A DNA stretch of 64,000 bases, from positions 1 through 64,000 of the forward strand of contig JASANZ010002224.1 in assembly GCA_030849805.1 (NCBI GenBank), read 5' to 3'. The translations under genes were made by a program, and so were the position numbers. The stretch comes from Sergeia podlipaevii. Its lineage: Eukaryota > Euglenozoa > Kinetoplastea > Trypanosomatida > Trypanosomatidae. The notes under the pieces are model-generated. The model ran no database searches. It was given only the letters and a program-made list of their open reading frames with translations, and was not told the DNA's origin. The first letter of the stretch is position 1. Each line of letters opens with the position of its first letter. Shown here piece after piece: positions 38,440-49,625 of the stretch.

Positions 38440-41400
38440 TTACACGGCATCTAATCGGCTATAATACTGCCCAATTACACTTGATATGCCAGCATACATG
38501 GTTGTCGATCGCAGTGCCTCTTGAGCATATTCCTCTTCGTCATCATCGCCAACATACGGAGATACACCAGTGCTGGTCTGATGTATCAGAGACAGTGGTC
38601 CTCTGTGTTGCTGCGTGTGAGGACGTGTCGAAGTCACAGTTGAGTCATGCTTCACGGACGCTTCGCGCAAGAGCGTTGCTTCATGAAGCGGAGCTACAGC
38701 TGTAGTGAGTGGAGACCGCAGCTGTGGTACCGAGGATGGGGATGATAGAACCACCACATGATTTCCAGCACACTGCTGCTGCTGCTGCTGCCCATGAAGA
38801 ACTTTTTGTTGTTGCTGGCGTGGAAGATTATGCCCACAAGAAGACTCCACCGATGCTCTTGCTAAGTCTTGTAATAGAGAGGGCGATGCTGCCTTCGCCA
38901 TTCTCGTTGGGACGGAGCCACTAAAACGAGGAGCAGGCGACAGTTCTAACGGAGAAGGTGAAGAGGTCAAGACTGCCACAGTGGTGGTGGTGGTGGTGCC
39001 ACCGCCATCTCCATCATCACCGCATCTCACACGATTGCGAGGCGTGTGCAGGCTGTGCGCTTGCTTTGATAGAGAAGAGGTGCAACCAGGGAGAGACGGC
39101 ATAGTCGCCGTGTTGGTTGGCGATACCCCCACTATCGAGCTGTGCTGCTGCTGCTGCTGCTGCTTGTATTGCTGATGCGGCGGCTCTCTTCTTGGTCTCG
39201 ATGCTGGTTGTAACGCCCGCGTCGTGTCAACGCCATCTTCGGTTGCGGATGAAGAAAAGAATGCAGATGATGCTCTGGTGAAGATGGACGTCGTGCTCGC
39301 AGCAGTTGAAATTTTTTCCACCTCACCTGTGTCACCGTCGGTATCAACGCCAATAGTACTCCCGCCATCGTTTCTCGGGTTCGCGTTGCCGTCGAGGATG
39401 CGGTTATCGCTTTTATTGTTGTTACTACTACTACTACTACTACTTTCCAAGATGCCAGCAGCGGCAAAAGCGGCGCTAGCAATAGTTTTGCCCACAGCGG
39501 CCGCAGCGTGCGGGGTAATCGTGGCTCCGAGGTCGTTGGGTAAGCAAAAAGCATGCGAGTCATCTTTGAGAGAGGATGAGGAGGAGGAGGAGGAGGAGGA
39601 GGAGGAAGTGAGCTGAGTCGCCAACATCGCCGCAGCAGCGTCTCGCGCCTTGCCGCGTTGCTTCTGCTGTCCGTGGTGTCCTGGTAGCCTCAGCAACGAT
39701 GGCGGCAGTGGTACTGCTGCTGCAGGCAATGATGGCAATGCATAGGCTTTCGTCTCTCCTGCCGTAGTACTCATTGTAGAAAGAGGAGGAGAAGCTGCAT
39801 TGTCTGTATTAGTCGCCGCCGCCGCCTCTGATACTGCCCTTGCACAGTTAGTGATTAGAGTGCTCTGTGTAGCCGAACCCGTTGAACAACTACAGTGAGT
39901 CATCGTCGCCTCCACAGCCGACGTCGGGAATGCATAGGCTGCTGTACAGGAGGAAAGTGGTGGCAACCAGTGGCTCTTGTGAGGCAAGCTCGTTCTTGCA
40001 CTGGTCGCCGTCGCATCGAGCGATACACCACATGCCACACAGGAGGTGAAGACCGAGTCCGCGGAGACGGCAGCAGCGGCAGCAGAGTTGGTCACTGAGG
40101 ACATTGTATCCATGTCACACTCCACGGCCCCCACGTTCATCAGTCCACTGAAAGAAGACGCTGTTGGTGCCGCGGCAGGCGTCTGTGACGCTGAAAAGGA
40201 AGCGAACGATGCAGAGAAAGGATTCAAAAATCCATCAGTAGTGCGATAAGAGCGCGTGGGGAGCGCCAACGATCGCGCTGCCGTCGAGCTTTGCGCTTTA
40301 CCATCGCCACCACCACCACCACTGCCACTAGTAGAAGCAGCTTTAAATGTAGCAGCAGGAGCAGGAGGAACGGGAGCAGACAAGTAGAGGCGACTGTTAT
40401 GATCACTGTGAGATAACTGAAAGCGGCGCGAAGCAGCGGAACAGCATCGCGCACAAGGACAGTGCAAACGACTTGAATGATGATGATGATGATGTTGTTG
40501 TTGTTTATCGCAACGATGAGAACACAGGTAACAAAAGCCACTGCTGCTGCATCCGCCCATCGTCGTGTCATCACTCGCCGTCCCACTATTGGCTGAAGCT
40601 AAAGCGCCATCCACTTCGGATGTTGACATACTCGCTGCTGCTGCTGCTGTTCCTCCAGCAATACCTGGAAGCCCAGTAGTCATACTACTAGTACCTTTCT
40701 GCAGTAGGATCAAAGAAAGCCCTCTACCAGTACGATCAGCTGCGTTGACGTGGCCGCTGTTGGGGGACAAACATACGACATCCTCACCTGAGGTGGACGT
40801 CAGGAAGGGGGTGGCCACGCCGCATGAACATCGGTTGGTGAAAGTCGAAGCAGCAGCGGCAGTACCGAGGGGAGTGTGGTTGCTACGACTGCAATTTGGG
40901 TCGTTGGTAGAGGAGAGAACCTTGAGCCGTGATGAGTATAAGACCGATTCATGCAAGTGCATTTCAGTGGCGAGAGAAAAAGGAGGTGCTCGTGTATTAA
41001 CGCTAGTAGCAGCAGCGGCAGCAGCAGTGGCGCTACAACACTTGCATTCCTGGCAGGTACTACTACTACTACTATCAAGGCAGCTACGTGTAGTAACGCC
41101 CACTAGGGGGGTCATTATTGGGGTAACACCGCTGCCTCCCACCACCCCATCTGCGACTGTTGCTTTTCTTGTTGTTGTTGTTGCTATCGCTACCGCCCCG
41201 GTAGCTGCAGCCTCATCCCCGGCTGTGCCAAAAGAAACAGGTAGTGACGCATCACAATCGGTACTCCGTACGTGAAAGTTGGCGAGGCTCTTGCCGTGGG
41301 TGCCGTCGTTAGTCGTGCTGTCAAAGCACAAACACGTCGCAGTAGGAGTAGTAGTAGTACAACTCGAAAATAGGTTTGCGTCGCACGCAGGAGATCCAAA

Positions 41401-41736
41401 ACTGTGTTCGAAACAAAAGCCATTGATATCTGCCAGAAAAAGACCGACGTGTGGTGTCAGGAAGTTACGGCTACGAACCGTAGGGCGTTGATCGCCTTCA
41501 GAGGAAGGATAAGTGACCCCACTGCTATGCCGTTGACGTTGCCGATGCCATCGCAAGGCAAAATAAAGAGAAGTCACTAGAAAAAGAACAAATACGCCTC
41601 CCACAACGCTGCACACAATGATGATAATTGTGCTCTTATCTCTAGAGATGGGTCTGTTGCCAAGTTGGCTTACTCTAGTGTGTGCTGCTGCTATACTGAT
41701 AGTGGCATCATGTTCATGACGCCAAGAACGAGCCAT
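38440..41736 (-). CDS. Single-pass membrane protein, Ser/Ala/Thr-rich, unknown function
   Basis: 1098-aa protein of no recognised family. There is no classical signal peptide; one strong transmembrane helix lies at about 36-62 (STIIIIVCSVVGGVFVLFLV) followed by basic residues (RWHRQRQRH), so the short N-terminus is probably outside and about 1030 residues are cytosolic. The body is very low in complexity: runs of Ser, Ala, Gln and Thr, a His run near the CPCARCCS cluster, several Cys pairs (ECKCCS, CVACGV, CYLCSHRC) and poly-Gln near the end. The C-terminus is more ordered and acidic (VGDDDEEEYAQEALRS). The ordered C-terminus, the regular ATG start and the lack of stops over 3.3 kb support a real gene. 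Confidence 0.7.
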   Translation of the reverse strand: MARSWRHEHDATISIAAAHTRVSQLGNRPISRDKSTIIIIVCSVVGGVFVLFLVTSLYFALRWHRQRQRHSSGVTYPSSEGDQRPTVRSRNFLTPHVGLFLADINGFCFEHSFGSPACDANLFSSCTTTTPTATCLCFDSTTNDGTHGKSLANFHVRSTDCDASLPVSFGTAGDEAAATGAVAIATTTTRKATVADGVVGGSGVTPIMTPLVGVTTRSCLDSSSSSTCQECKCCSATAAAAAATSVNTRAPPFSLATEMHLHESVLYSSRLKVLSSTNDPNCSRSNHTPLGTAAAASTFTNRCSCGVATPFLTSTSGEDVVCLSPNSGHVNAADRTGRGLSLILLQKGTSSMTTGLPGIAGGTAAAAASMSTSEVDGALASANSGTASDDTTMGGCSSSGFCYLCSHRCDKQQQHHHHHHSSRLHCPCARCCSAASRRFQLSHSDHNSRLYLSAPVPPAPAATFKAASTSGSGGGGGDGKAQSSTAARSLALPTRSYRTTDGFLNPFSASFASFSASQTPAAAPTASSFSGLMNVGAVECDMDTMSSVTNSAAAAAVSADSVFTSCVACGVSLDATATSARTSLPHKSHWLPPLSSCTAAYAFPTSAVEATMTHCSCSTGSATQSTLITNCARAVSEAAAATNTDNAASPPLSTMSTTAGETKAYALPSLPAAAVPLPPSLLRLPGHHGQQKQRGKARDAAAAMLATQLTSSSSSSSSSSSSLKDDSHAFCLPNDLGATITPHAAAAVGKTIASAAFAAAGILESSSSSSSNNNKSDNRILDGNANPRNDGGSTIGVDTDGDTGEVEKISTAASTTSIFTRASSAFFSSSATEDGVDTTRALQPASRPRREPPHQQYKQQQQQQHSSIVGVSPTNTATMPSLPGCTSSLSKQAHSLHTPRNRVRCGDDGDGGGTTTTTTVAVLTSSPSPLELSPAPRFSGSVPTRMAKAASPSLLQDLARASVESSCGHNLPRQQQQKVLHGQQQQQQCAGNHVVVLSSPSSVPQLRSPLTTAVAPLHEATLLREASVKHDSTVTSTRPHTQQHRGPLSLIHQTSTGVSPYVGDDDEEEYAQEALRSTTMYAGISSVIGQYYSRLDAV

Positions 41737-42195
41737 TGTTGACTGTGTATTGTTGTAGAAGAAAAAAAAAAAAAATGATTCCAGAGAAGCTTAAAAAAAA
41801 AAAAAAAAAAAGATACACAGCAAATAAAATACTAAAAATTCCACACAAACAAAAAAAAGGAAGAAAAGAAACTTAAAGAATATTGCTGACGGCAGTGCCA
41901 ACAGCAAAAAAGAAAAAAAAAACGGAAAAGAAAGAAATAAAAAAAAAGGGGGAGGAAAGTATCTCAATAAGTGTTTGTGCTTTGATTTCTCCGTGTCCCC
42001 TTCCTCGCGCTCTTTATGAATCGTCTCTCTCTCTCTCTCTCTTTCCGTTTATCTGTATGTCTTTTCTTTCTCTCTTTCTTTTCTTCGCGTACCCTACACA
42101 CACACACACACAGATACGTTCCGATAAATTAATATGCAGCTGTAAACGGTCCTAAAATGGAAAGATAAGAAAAGAAAATATTAATATGTAGGTGA

Positions 42196-42226
<31 letters not shown>

Positions 42227-43697
42227 GAAAAAAAAAAAAAAAAATGTTTATGAGACTATTTAAAGGAGAAAAGAAAAAAAACGAAGACTATCTAGAGAGT
42301 TAATAAATGATCGTGCGCGCGCATATGTATTCACGCAAAGTGATTTAAAACAAAAAGAAGAAGGAGAAAAAGGGGAAAGAAAAAAATAAGAAAGAACGAA
42401 AGAAAAAGAAAATTGAAACGTGGCACACTAACTTCATCCGTTTGCATGCTCTTCTCATTAAGAAAAAAAGGCCCATATAGTAAAGAAAAAAGAGAGAACA
42501 AGTAGTCTTTTCTCTCTCTCTCATTCATTTTTGTATCTTGCTTCCGCGCCACAATAAGTACGATAGAGAGAAAGTCGTTGTTTTTGCTACTGCCACTATT
42601 TGAAGTTTTTTTTCTTTGCTTTGTAGAGACGCTCCTTTCGCCATGATTGCACAATCTCGATTCCGACTTGATTCGATATACATATATTTCGTTGTTTAAC
42701 TATCCTTTTCGTTTGTTTGCATCCTTTGCACGCTAACCTAAATTGGAAAAAAAAGAAAAGGGGGGACCTCAATAGCCTTCATTTGAAAAAAAAAAAACAC
42801 TTTAAAATAAACGCGGCATTAAGAAAGGGAAAGAGAGGGAGGAGGAGAGCAAAGCTCTAGTAACACTTCTATAAATAAAAATCTCCACAACTTTTTCTCC
42901 TCCTCTTTACTCATGATGTGTCTGCTTTTTCTCGCTTACTTTCACAGGCGTGAATCGCACACTCCCACGATCGCTCTTGCGCTTCACTTTTCCCTCCCCC
43001 CCCCCTTCCTCCTCATCCTCAACTCAAAAACGCAGACGCTATGACCCCTTCTCTCGTGCATTATAGAAAGGAAAGGGGGGATAATTAAGCGGTAAAGCAA
43101 GAAAAAAGAAAAAAAGATAGAAGAAACAACACATGCATCTATGCATGTATATGTGTTTGTATATTTGTGTATAGCCATTCAAATGCATAAAGCAAAACCA
43201 ACAATCACTGATTTCCTTTGTCAAAAGCAAGTCAAATATACAAAAATAGTAAAATAATAAAACGATATTGTTTTGTACGTGTATGTGTACTTTTTTTAAA
43301 AAAAAAAAAAAAATCCTCGCAAATGCAAGAAGCATTACTGCTATCATATCTTTTCTACCTGAATGCAAAAGAAAAGTGAGCAAAAATGGTGCAAGGCAAC
43401 TTATTTTTATGCACTACATGTTTGTGATGTGCCTGAAGGAAGAGCTTGAGCTGTTTGCATTCGCCTCAACTGCTGCCACCTAGCCTTCGCCTCTCTATCA
43501 TTGCTTTCATGTATTGATGATGATGTTGTTGTTGCTTTTCTTCTTCTTCTTCGTTGCTACAAAAAAAAAAAAAAAATTCCTCCCATGCTGTCCTCTATGC
43601 ACAACTTTCATGAAATGCAGCCTGCCTCGTACTCTCTTTCTTCTTCCTTTTCCTTCTTTCTTTTTCTCCATCATCAACTGTCGACCATCTCTAGCCA
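41737..43697. other. AT-rich intergenic spacer
   Basis: About 2 kb with no credible gene. Holds A homopolymers, CT runs near 42027-42042, a CA run near 42098-42112, an AT run (42196-42218) and a C homopolymer near 42996-43005. Confidence 0.65.
42196..42218. repeat. AT microsatellite
   Basis: Perfect AT dinucleotide run in the spacer. Confidence 0.85.
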
Positions 43698-44936
43698 CTA
43701 AATCTGACCATAACGCCAGAACACAGCATCAATCGCGCAGGCAAGTTCCTTCTCGATATTAGACTGCCGACTAAGACTCAGTAAAGGCCGGATCTGACCA
43801 TCTTCAAGTCCGTACACCCAGCCGTGGATCTCCACCTCGTTCTCAGAACCGTTCTTGGAGGGACGGTTCTCCTTCCGCGCAAGAACGTCCTCTGCATTCT
43901 GGCGAGACCACACCCGCTGAATCAGATGTGTCTCCACGACATTCTCTACCTGTGCAATAACATTTAGCTCGCACAGGGCGTCGAGGTGGTTGCACTTTGG
44001 AATATCCTGCATACGCTTCCAGTGACGCTTCTTGACAGCCCCCACGTGCAAGATCCAATGGTCTGCGAGGCCAACACGGTCCTCGTTAAGTGCGGCCGTG
44101 ACGCCACCACACTTGTAATGGCCAGAAATAATGACATGCTCGACCTTGAGGCAATCCACAGAGTATTGCAACACCGCGAGGGCATTAAGGTCAGAATTGC
44201 AGACAATGTTAGCAATGTTACGGTGCACGAAGACATCGCCTGGGTAAAGCCCCACAATCTCATTGGCAGGCACACGACTGTCACTACAGCCGATCCACAA
44301 GTACTGCGGGCTCTGCTGCTTTGCCAGATCGTAAAAGTAATCGGGGTTCAGACGTGCGATCTCACCAGACCACTGCTTGTTGTAGTCTAGCAGTGGCTGT
44401 ATGCCACTGCCGCGCGGAGGCTGCTCCCGCTGCAGGGACTGGATCAAACGACCTCCAACGAATTTGGCCACATCTGTCGCAAGCTCCGCGTCCATACCCT
44501 CCACCAACACATTCGCGCTCTCCAAGGAGAAATCTAAAGCTGCCGCATCATCCAACTCTCCACCAACTTCGCCACATGAAGAAGGTGAGGATGCCGCCGC
44601 AGAAGCAGACTCACCACCACTACCACTGTCTCTGGAAGAGTGCATACTGCTATAGGCTCTTCGTTGAACGCAGCAGGGGCACCCAGTCGCATGAGAAGTC
44701 AACTGCTGTTGCCGCTGAGTGGAATTGTTACCAGCGCCAGCTTCTGCAGTCCCCTTGCTCACATGGTTGCCGCCGCCGCCGCTCTGCTTTATGTTGTGTA
44801 AGCTCAGCAGATGCAGAGGGTGCGTGCTCTTGCTGATGTAACGTACAGACCCATTGAAAGGCACACAAGATGTGGCACTGGCGGTGGCAGCAGCAGCAGC
44901 AGCCCACTTCACAACGTGTGAGAGTGAGCGTCTCAT
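43698..44936 (-). CDS. Beta-class carbonic anhydrase, probably mitochondrial (copy 1)
   Basis: 412-aa zinc enzyme that interconverts CO2 and bicarbonate. The beta-class core is complete: CSDSR with zinc ligand Cys217 and the Asp219-Arg221 dyad, then GHYKCGG with zinc ligands His273 and Cys276, and PGDVFVHRNIAN between them. The first 25 residues (MRRSLSHVVKWAAAAAATAS) are basic, Ala/Ser-rich and free of acidic residues, as in a mitochondrial presequence. About 160 Ser/Gly-rich residues follow before the conserved core, which begins near QPLLDYNKQWSGEI. Beta enzymes are usually 200-250 residues, so the N-terminal region is extra. A second gene of the same type lies at 49626-51347 with identical ligand spacing. 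Class and activity are well supported; location is inferred. Confidence 0.95.
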   Translation of the reverse strand: MRRSLSHVVKWAAAAAATASATSCVPFNGSVRYISKSTHPLHLLSLHNIKQSGGGGNHVSKGTAEAGAGNNSTQRQQQLTSHATGCPCCVQRRAYSSMHSSRDSGSGGESASAAASSPSSCGEVGGELDDAAALDFSLESANVLVEGMDAELATDVAKFVGGRLIQSLQREQPPRGSGIQPLLDYNKQWSGEIARLNPDYFYDLAKQQSPQYLWIGCSDSRVPANEIVGLYPGDVFVHRNIANIVCNSDLNALAVLQYSVDCLKVEHVIISGHYKCGGVTAALNEDRVGLADHWILHVGAVKKRHWKRMQDIPKCNHLDALCELNVIAQVENVVETHLIQRVWSRQNAEDVLARKENRPSKNGSENEVEIHGWVYGLEDGQIRPLLSLSRQSNIEKELACAIDAVFWRYGQI

Positions 44937-46085
44937 ATCTTTGAAAGTTGTTTCAAAAATACGACCTGCTAATGTACGGAGTGTTTGGATCTATGATGAT
45001 TAGTATCACTCCCACCAATTCGCTTCTCTCCCCTTTTTTTTCAAAATTTCGCTTCCTATTTCTTTTCTTCTTGTGTGTCCCTCTACTCCTATTCTTCTTC
45101 TTCTTCTTTAAATAATTGTAAGGCTACTCAAGAGCTGCCACACACAGTGCGCTGACTAGGCCAAAACGCGTCCTACCAAAGTAATAAAGCAAGCGAGATG
45201 CAAGCCGTGTTTTGAATTTATGAAAAGAATAAAATAAAGAGAAAGAAACAAAGCATATATATACAATAGAGAGAAAGAAAAGGGAAAAAAAAAAAAGAGA
45301 CGGTAGGGGGAAAATAAACTAAACGCAATATACGCAAAGTTGACGCGCCTATATACACACCCATCCTCCTTAACTATTCGCACAACAATCTGGCAACTGA
45401 GAAAAAAAATAAAAAGAAATGAATAATAACATTCACGAAAGATAATTTAAAAAAAAAATGCAATATATATATATATATATATATATCTCACAAAAACAAA
45501 GAAAAACATATAACATAGCCTTCCATTTTGCCAAACGGAAATAAATAAATAAAAATGGAAACAATAGCGATGGCAAGAGAGACAAGGAGAGAGAGAGAGC
45601 ACCTGTGCCCGCCAAACAAGAAGAGCAATTAGCGCCTCATCTAGACAAGCTTAGCAGATGTGCAGTTCTCATACATACATACATAGGAAAAAAACCTCCC
45701 CATTTCTCTTCATGCCCCTCTGTCTCTCATGTTGTCTCTATCGCAATACAAGAATGACACGCTGTGTGCAAGAGCACAAAAAGTATTGATTTCTCTGCTA
45801 CCTACCTTTAACCATGCGTACATCCATGCATACAGACAAACATACAAACATACAGATATAGTGATTTAACAAAAGAAGATGATGTATAAAGACACACACA
45901 CACATACATCTCCAGCTCTCTCCATTTTTTTCTTTGAGAATCATCATTTTTGCGAGTATCTCTGTACTGAAAGCAAGCGATAACACTCCGTTTGTTTTTT
46001 TTAAAAAAAAAATAGAGGCAACACTCTCGATAGAAAACAGCCTAACAAATAAAAGTAACCAGCATAGACACAACCCAACCATTTC
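44937..46085. other. AT-rich intergenic spacer
   Basis: No gene seen. Contains an AT run (45463-45486), GA runs, CATA repeats near 45672-45684 and A homopolymers. Confidence 0.65.
45463..45486. repeat. AT microsatellite
   Basis: Perfect AT dinucleotide run. Confidence 0.85.
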
Positions 46086-46175
46086 TCACCAGTATGAGTA
46101 GATCAAAGGCAACACAGACAACAACCACAACATACCAACAGATGTGCGTGTGTGCGTGTTTATGTGTGTGGGCAT
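46086..46175 (-). pseudogene. Truncated copy of the surface-protein gene start
   Basis: The ATG at 46175 and its whole upstream region are a near-exact duplicate of the start of the gene at 47249-48595. After five codons of shared or near-shared sequence (MPTHI versus MPTHT) the reading frame enters unrelated sequence and stops at 46086, giving only 29 residues with a hydrophobic end (MLWLLSVLPLIYSYW). It looks like the remnant of a tandem paralogue deleted or rearranged through a GT-repeat. It is unlikely to be a functional surface protein, although it could still be trans-spliced and translated as a short hydrophobic peptide. Confidence 0.55.
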
Positions 46176-46361
46176 CGCAGCAAGGTGGCTCCCGTGAACT
46201 CCTGTATGTGTTGAATGTACGCAACTGCGTGAACTGAATGCAGTACGCAGTGGGAAACTTGAAGACCTGTTGAAGACAGAAAGGAAAAGCCTATGAACAA
46301 CTGTGAGCGTTAATGACCTCTGTGTGGGCACATGCAAAACAAAAACATCATATCAAGAGAA
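46163..46361. repeat. 199-bp duplicate, copy 1
   Basis: Matches 48583-48781 over 199 bases in direct orientation with one difference (T at 46268, C at 48688). The repeat spans the predicted splice-acceptor and 5' UTR region plus the first 13 coding bases of the surface-protein gene. One boundary falls in a GT repeat. Confidence 0.95.
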
Positions 46362-47248
46362 GAAAAAATATTGAAGGGAAGATGTGCGAAAGACTGAGAG
46401 TAAGGCAAGCATTGTGAGGCAAACACAAATATCACCATATCACTCCCGCACACACAGGGGCCTCGCGCACAAGCCTGAGAAGCACCTGTCGGCGTGGAGG
46501 ATGTTTCAGCACACATCGCAGTGGCTCTCACATGAACACATTTCCATCAACAGAGGATGCAAGCACATGTGCTTTCTGATTCATATATATGCTAATATAT
46601 AACAATAGTACCAAAATAGAAAAAGGTGGTGTGCTACCAAATAAAAAAAAATAAAGAAATTCACTCAAGCACACCTTCCTCTCGTTAGCAAAGAAGCACA
46701 CACACACACACACATGTCAGGGGGCTCTCTGAAACGCAGGAAATTAAACATTGAAAGAAAAAATACATGCACGGAGGTTAACGTGCAAGGCCAAAAGGCA
46801 GCTCGCGACACAGCTGGCACTCACAAGGTTGAAGGCGCGGCATGGAAAGAAAACATAGCAAACTTCTCACGGCTCCACAGCCGCCTCAGCCACCAGCTCG
46901 TCACCTGCACAACCCATTGTTACATCAGAATGGAAGTGTGCTTCCTGTCACCGTACAGCGTCGACACTTCAAAGCACGGGCTCTGCCGCATAGGTGTCTG
47001 CGCAGGCTTTCAAAGCAAAACGACGCTTTCACGTAAACAAGAAAGAGAAAAAAAAAAAAAAAAACCCTTCAAAATGCAAATAACAAGGGGAGTAACATAC
47101 TTGAATGAACGAACGAAACAAAGCAATATTCACATAGCAAACATAAACCGCATTCACTCTAATAAACATCAGTAACTTGACAGCACGCTTAACTACCGTT
47201 GCTCACTAGCAACGTATATTTTAAATATATATATATATATAAGAATGT
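46362..47248. other. Spacer, probable 3' UTR of the surface-protein gene
   Basis: Lies between the truncated copy and the 3' end of the gene at 47249. It is less AT-rich than the other spacers and has few homopolymers between 46380 and 47040, which fits a long 3' UTR. A plus-strand frame at 46714-47175 runs through a poly-A tract and opposes the direction of all genes; I do not call it a gene. Confidence 0.5.
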
Positions 47249-48595
47249 TCAGTACCTCCACGATACAGCGGAATCACGGCGACTCAGGCCTGTATTGGGC
47301 CTTTCACTCTGCTGGTAGTACTGCTGCTGGCCGCCGCAGAAGGAGCCAGTCAGCGGCTGGATGTTGTCCCCCTCGTCAGGGATGCTCACGGGCTGCGGCA
47401 CGTCCACCGGGAGCATCGGCATCACGGAGGCAACGCTGCACGTGCGCGACGGCCGCGGCATGATGGCGCGCGGCGCCGTGTCCTCGATGCCATACGGGTT
47501 CATCTCAAGCGCAGGGGCCGCGTCGTACCCAGGCAGCGCAACCGACACAACGCTCGCCACGCGGTACATCTCAGTGGCGCCGCCGTTGTCATCCACGTCC
47601 ACAACACGGTTACAGCTGCCGCCGCGTGGACCGGCAGCGGCGAAGCGCTTCGCCTCCTCAATGCGGGCCCTGTAGTACCCGTCCTTACAAGCGAACACAA
47701 TGAGCAGCACCAGCAGCACCACCACCAGTACAGCAGCAACGATAATCGGGGCAGCCAGCGGTACGTTGAATGTTGCACCCACGACCTCACTACTCAGGTT
47801 CTTAGATACCACATCGCGCGCAGACGCAATCATCTCTGCCGCCTGCTTCCTCAGGTTCCCATCAGGGGAGGTGGCAACATTCATCTCACGCATGCTGTAG
47901 GCACCCTGCGCATTATTCACGTACGCCCACTCGCCATGAAAATCAATGGCAAGCCCCCGACCTGAAAAAAATGAAGGGGATATGTCTTTGCACCCGCCAG
48001 CAGCAATCGTGTCAGCGGTGAAGTTGGTGAAGAAGCCGTTGACTGTCTGCGTGCCGTCCCAGAAAACCGTCTCGGGACGCACCTGACTGGACGGGAGGTG
48101 GGGGCCCTGCGTGTCCGTCACCCAGTAGTTCACGCAGCACAGGGGGTGCCGGTTGGGAGGGCACTCCCCCACGGTCGACACGCGCAGGTACGCCTTCAAA
48201 CAATAGTAGGCGTTGATGCCTTGGGTGTTGCCTGCGAATGCCTCATAAGCATATGGGATGTAATCACGGTTACCGTAAGCGTACGATTGTAGCGCATTGA
48301 CCACACTCTGCTGCATCTCAGGGGTGTATATACTGACATCCGTGCTGGTGTCGTAGCTAGGCCCAAAAGAATTCAGACTCCCTATCACATAACTGTAATA
48401 AGAGGGGTCGTATTGACGACGCACCATAAAGGCATACGTGCTTCCGCTGCGCTCCAAAAGTAGATCCATAGGGGCACCGTGCGCCATGTGCGTCGACATC
48501 TGCGTCACCACCAGCGTCAGCACCAGCAGCGGCAACACGAGGGGGTAGCGTGTGTGCAGGGCTCCTCCAGAGCTGCAAGGCGTGTGTGTGGGCAT
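47249..48595 (-). CDS. Surface-type transmembrane protein, unknown family
   Basis: 448-aa predicted type I membrane protein. The ATG at 48595 gives a short N-region and then a hydrophobic signal-peptide core at about 17-35 (YPLVLPLLVLTLVVTQM) with a likely cleavage near AHGA. The ectodomain (about 42-272) has several Cys (for example YYCLKAYL, GECPPNRHPLCCVNYW) and N-glycosylation sites (NFT, NLS). A transmembrane helix spans about 275-298 (PIIVAAVLVVVLLVLLIVFA) and a tail of about 145 residues follows. The frame is open further upstream, but only from a TTG codon and across the probable splice-acceptor region. A truncated duplicate of the 5' end follows at 46086-46361, so this gene has probably been part of a tandem array. 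The exposed, duplicated character suggests a cell-surface role; the family is not recognised. Confidence 0.8.
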   Translation of the reverse strand: MPTHTPCSSGGALHTRYPLVLPLLVLTLVVTQMSTHMAHGAPMDLLLERSGSTYAFMVRRQYDPSYYSYVIGSLNSFGPSYDTSTDVSIYTPEMQQSVVNALQSYAYGNRDYIPYAYEAFAGNTQGINAYYCLKAYLRVSTVGECPPNRHPLCCVNYWVTDTQGPHLPSSQVRPETVFWDGTQTVNGFFTNFTADTIAAGGCKDISPSFFSGRGLAIDFHGEWAYVNNAQGAYSMREMNVATSPDGNLRKQAAEMIASARDVVSKNLSSEVVGATFNVPLAAPIIVAAVLVVVLLVLLIVFACKDGYYRARIEEAKRFAAAGPRGGSCNRVVDVDDNGGATEMYRVASVVSVALPGYDAAPALEMNPYGIEDTAPRAIMPRPSRTCSVASVMPMLPVDVPQPVSIPDEGDNIQPLTGSFCGGQQQYYQQSERPNTGLSRRDSAVSWRY

Positions 48596-48781
48596 CGCAG
48601 CAAGGTGGCTCCCGTGAACTCCTGTATGTGTTGAATGTACGCAACTGCGTGAACTGAATGCAGTACGCAGTGGGAAACTTGAAGACCCGTTGAAGACAGA
48701 AAGGAAAAGCCTATGAACAACTGTGAGCGTTAATGACCTCTGTGTGGGCACATGCAAAACAAAAACATCATATCAAGAGAA
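48583..48781. repeat. 199-bp duplicate, copy 2
   Basis: Intact-gene copy of the repeat also present at 46163-46361 (one mismatch). It contains a pyrimidine-rich tract on the minus strand (about 48670-48715) with CAAG and CAG acceptor candidates, the 5' UTR and the ATG at 48595. Confidence 0.95.
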
Positions 48782-49625
48782 ATATGAAAATGCATCATAA
48801 AATAATAGATATTTTGATGTGATGAGTTGTGGAAGGATGCGTTGAATTTGAAGATTTCCTACGCATTTATTCCAATGTAATATGATGATAGGCCGAGTAA
48901 GTGTTGTGTGTTCTATTGAGAAGTATAGAGATATCAGATGTGTGCGGCTCTTGTTATGCCCTGCTTTTCCCTCCCTCAAGTCTGCTTGTGTGTTGCATTA
49001 TCTTTTACAACATGAGCAATATATATTATAAAAAAAACGCACGACGCGCTTGAAAAACGCTTTTTGTCATAGAGACATATATACATTAGGGGCTGCCATT
49101 AGCATCAGGTTTTAGTGTAGTTGTCTTATATTAGTTTTTTCTCAACAATTGGCATGTACCCCTCTTCCTTACATAATAGAAGAGGGGGGGGGCCTCTCAA
49201 AAGAAAAAAAAATTGATAGTAATCAATATTGCTCCACTGCTCTAATCCCCCGACCCCTACACGCACCGCGCTCTAGCAGTGCAACTTTTGAGCTTGCTTT
49301 TTCTCTTTTTTCGTGTGTGTGTGTTGAAGGAGAGAAATTCCTATTTTCCGCTTCGTGATATTGCTACTTTTTTTTTTTTAAGCCTACAAAGCGTCTCCAT
49401 TCCATCATTTATCTTCTTGCTCTCGGCACAGCGCACACAGACATACACACCTTCTCACTGCCACCACCACCACCACCACGCAATAGGTATATCGTAAAGT
49501 AGAAAGAAGGAAAGAAGATAATAAAAAGAAAGGATAAGGCAGCTAATTGCATATTATTATTATTATTATCTTCGTCGTCGCCGTCGATGTTGCTTCTTTT
49601 TTTTGTTGATTGTTGTTTTGATCCG
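48782..49625. other. AT-rich intergenic spacer
   Basis: No gene seen. Contains a G run near 49183-49191, a CAC/CCA repeat near 49461-49480 and an ATT repeat near 49551-49569. Confidence 0.65.

Noticed and set aside
40565..41275. 236-codon plus-strand open frame
   Set aside because: Antisense to the single-pass membrane protein gene, with no supporting motif.
46714..47175. 153-codon plus-strand frame starting with ATG
   Set aside because: It opposes all other genes, reads through a poly-A tract and lies in a probable 3' UTR; no motif was found.
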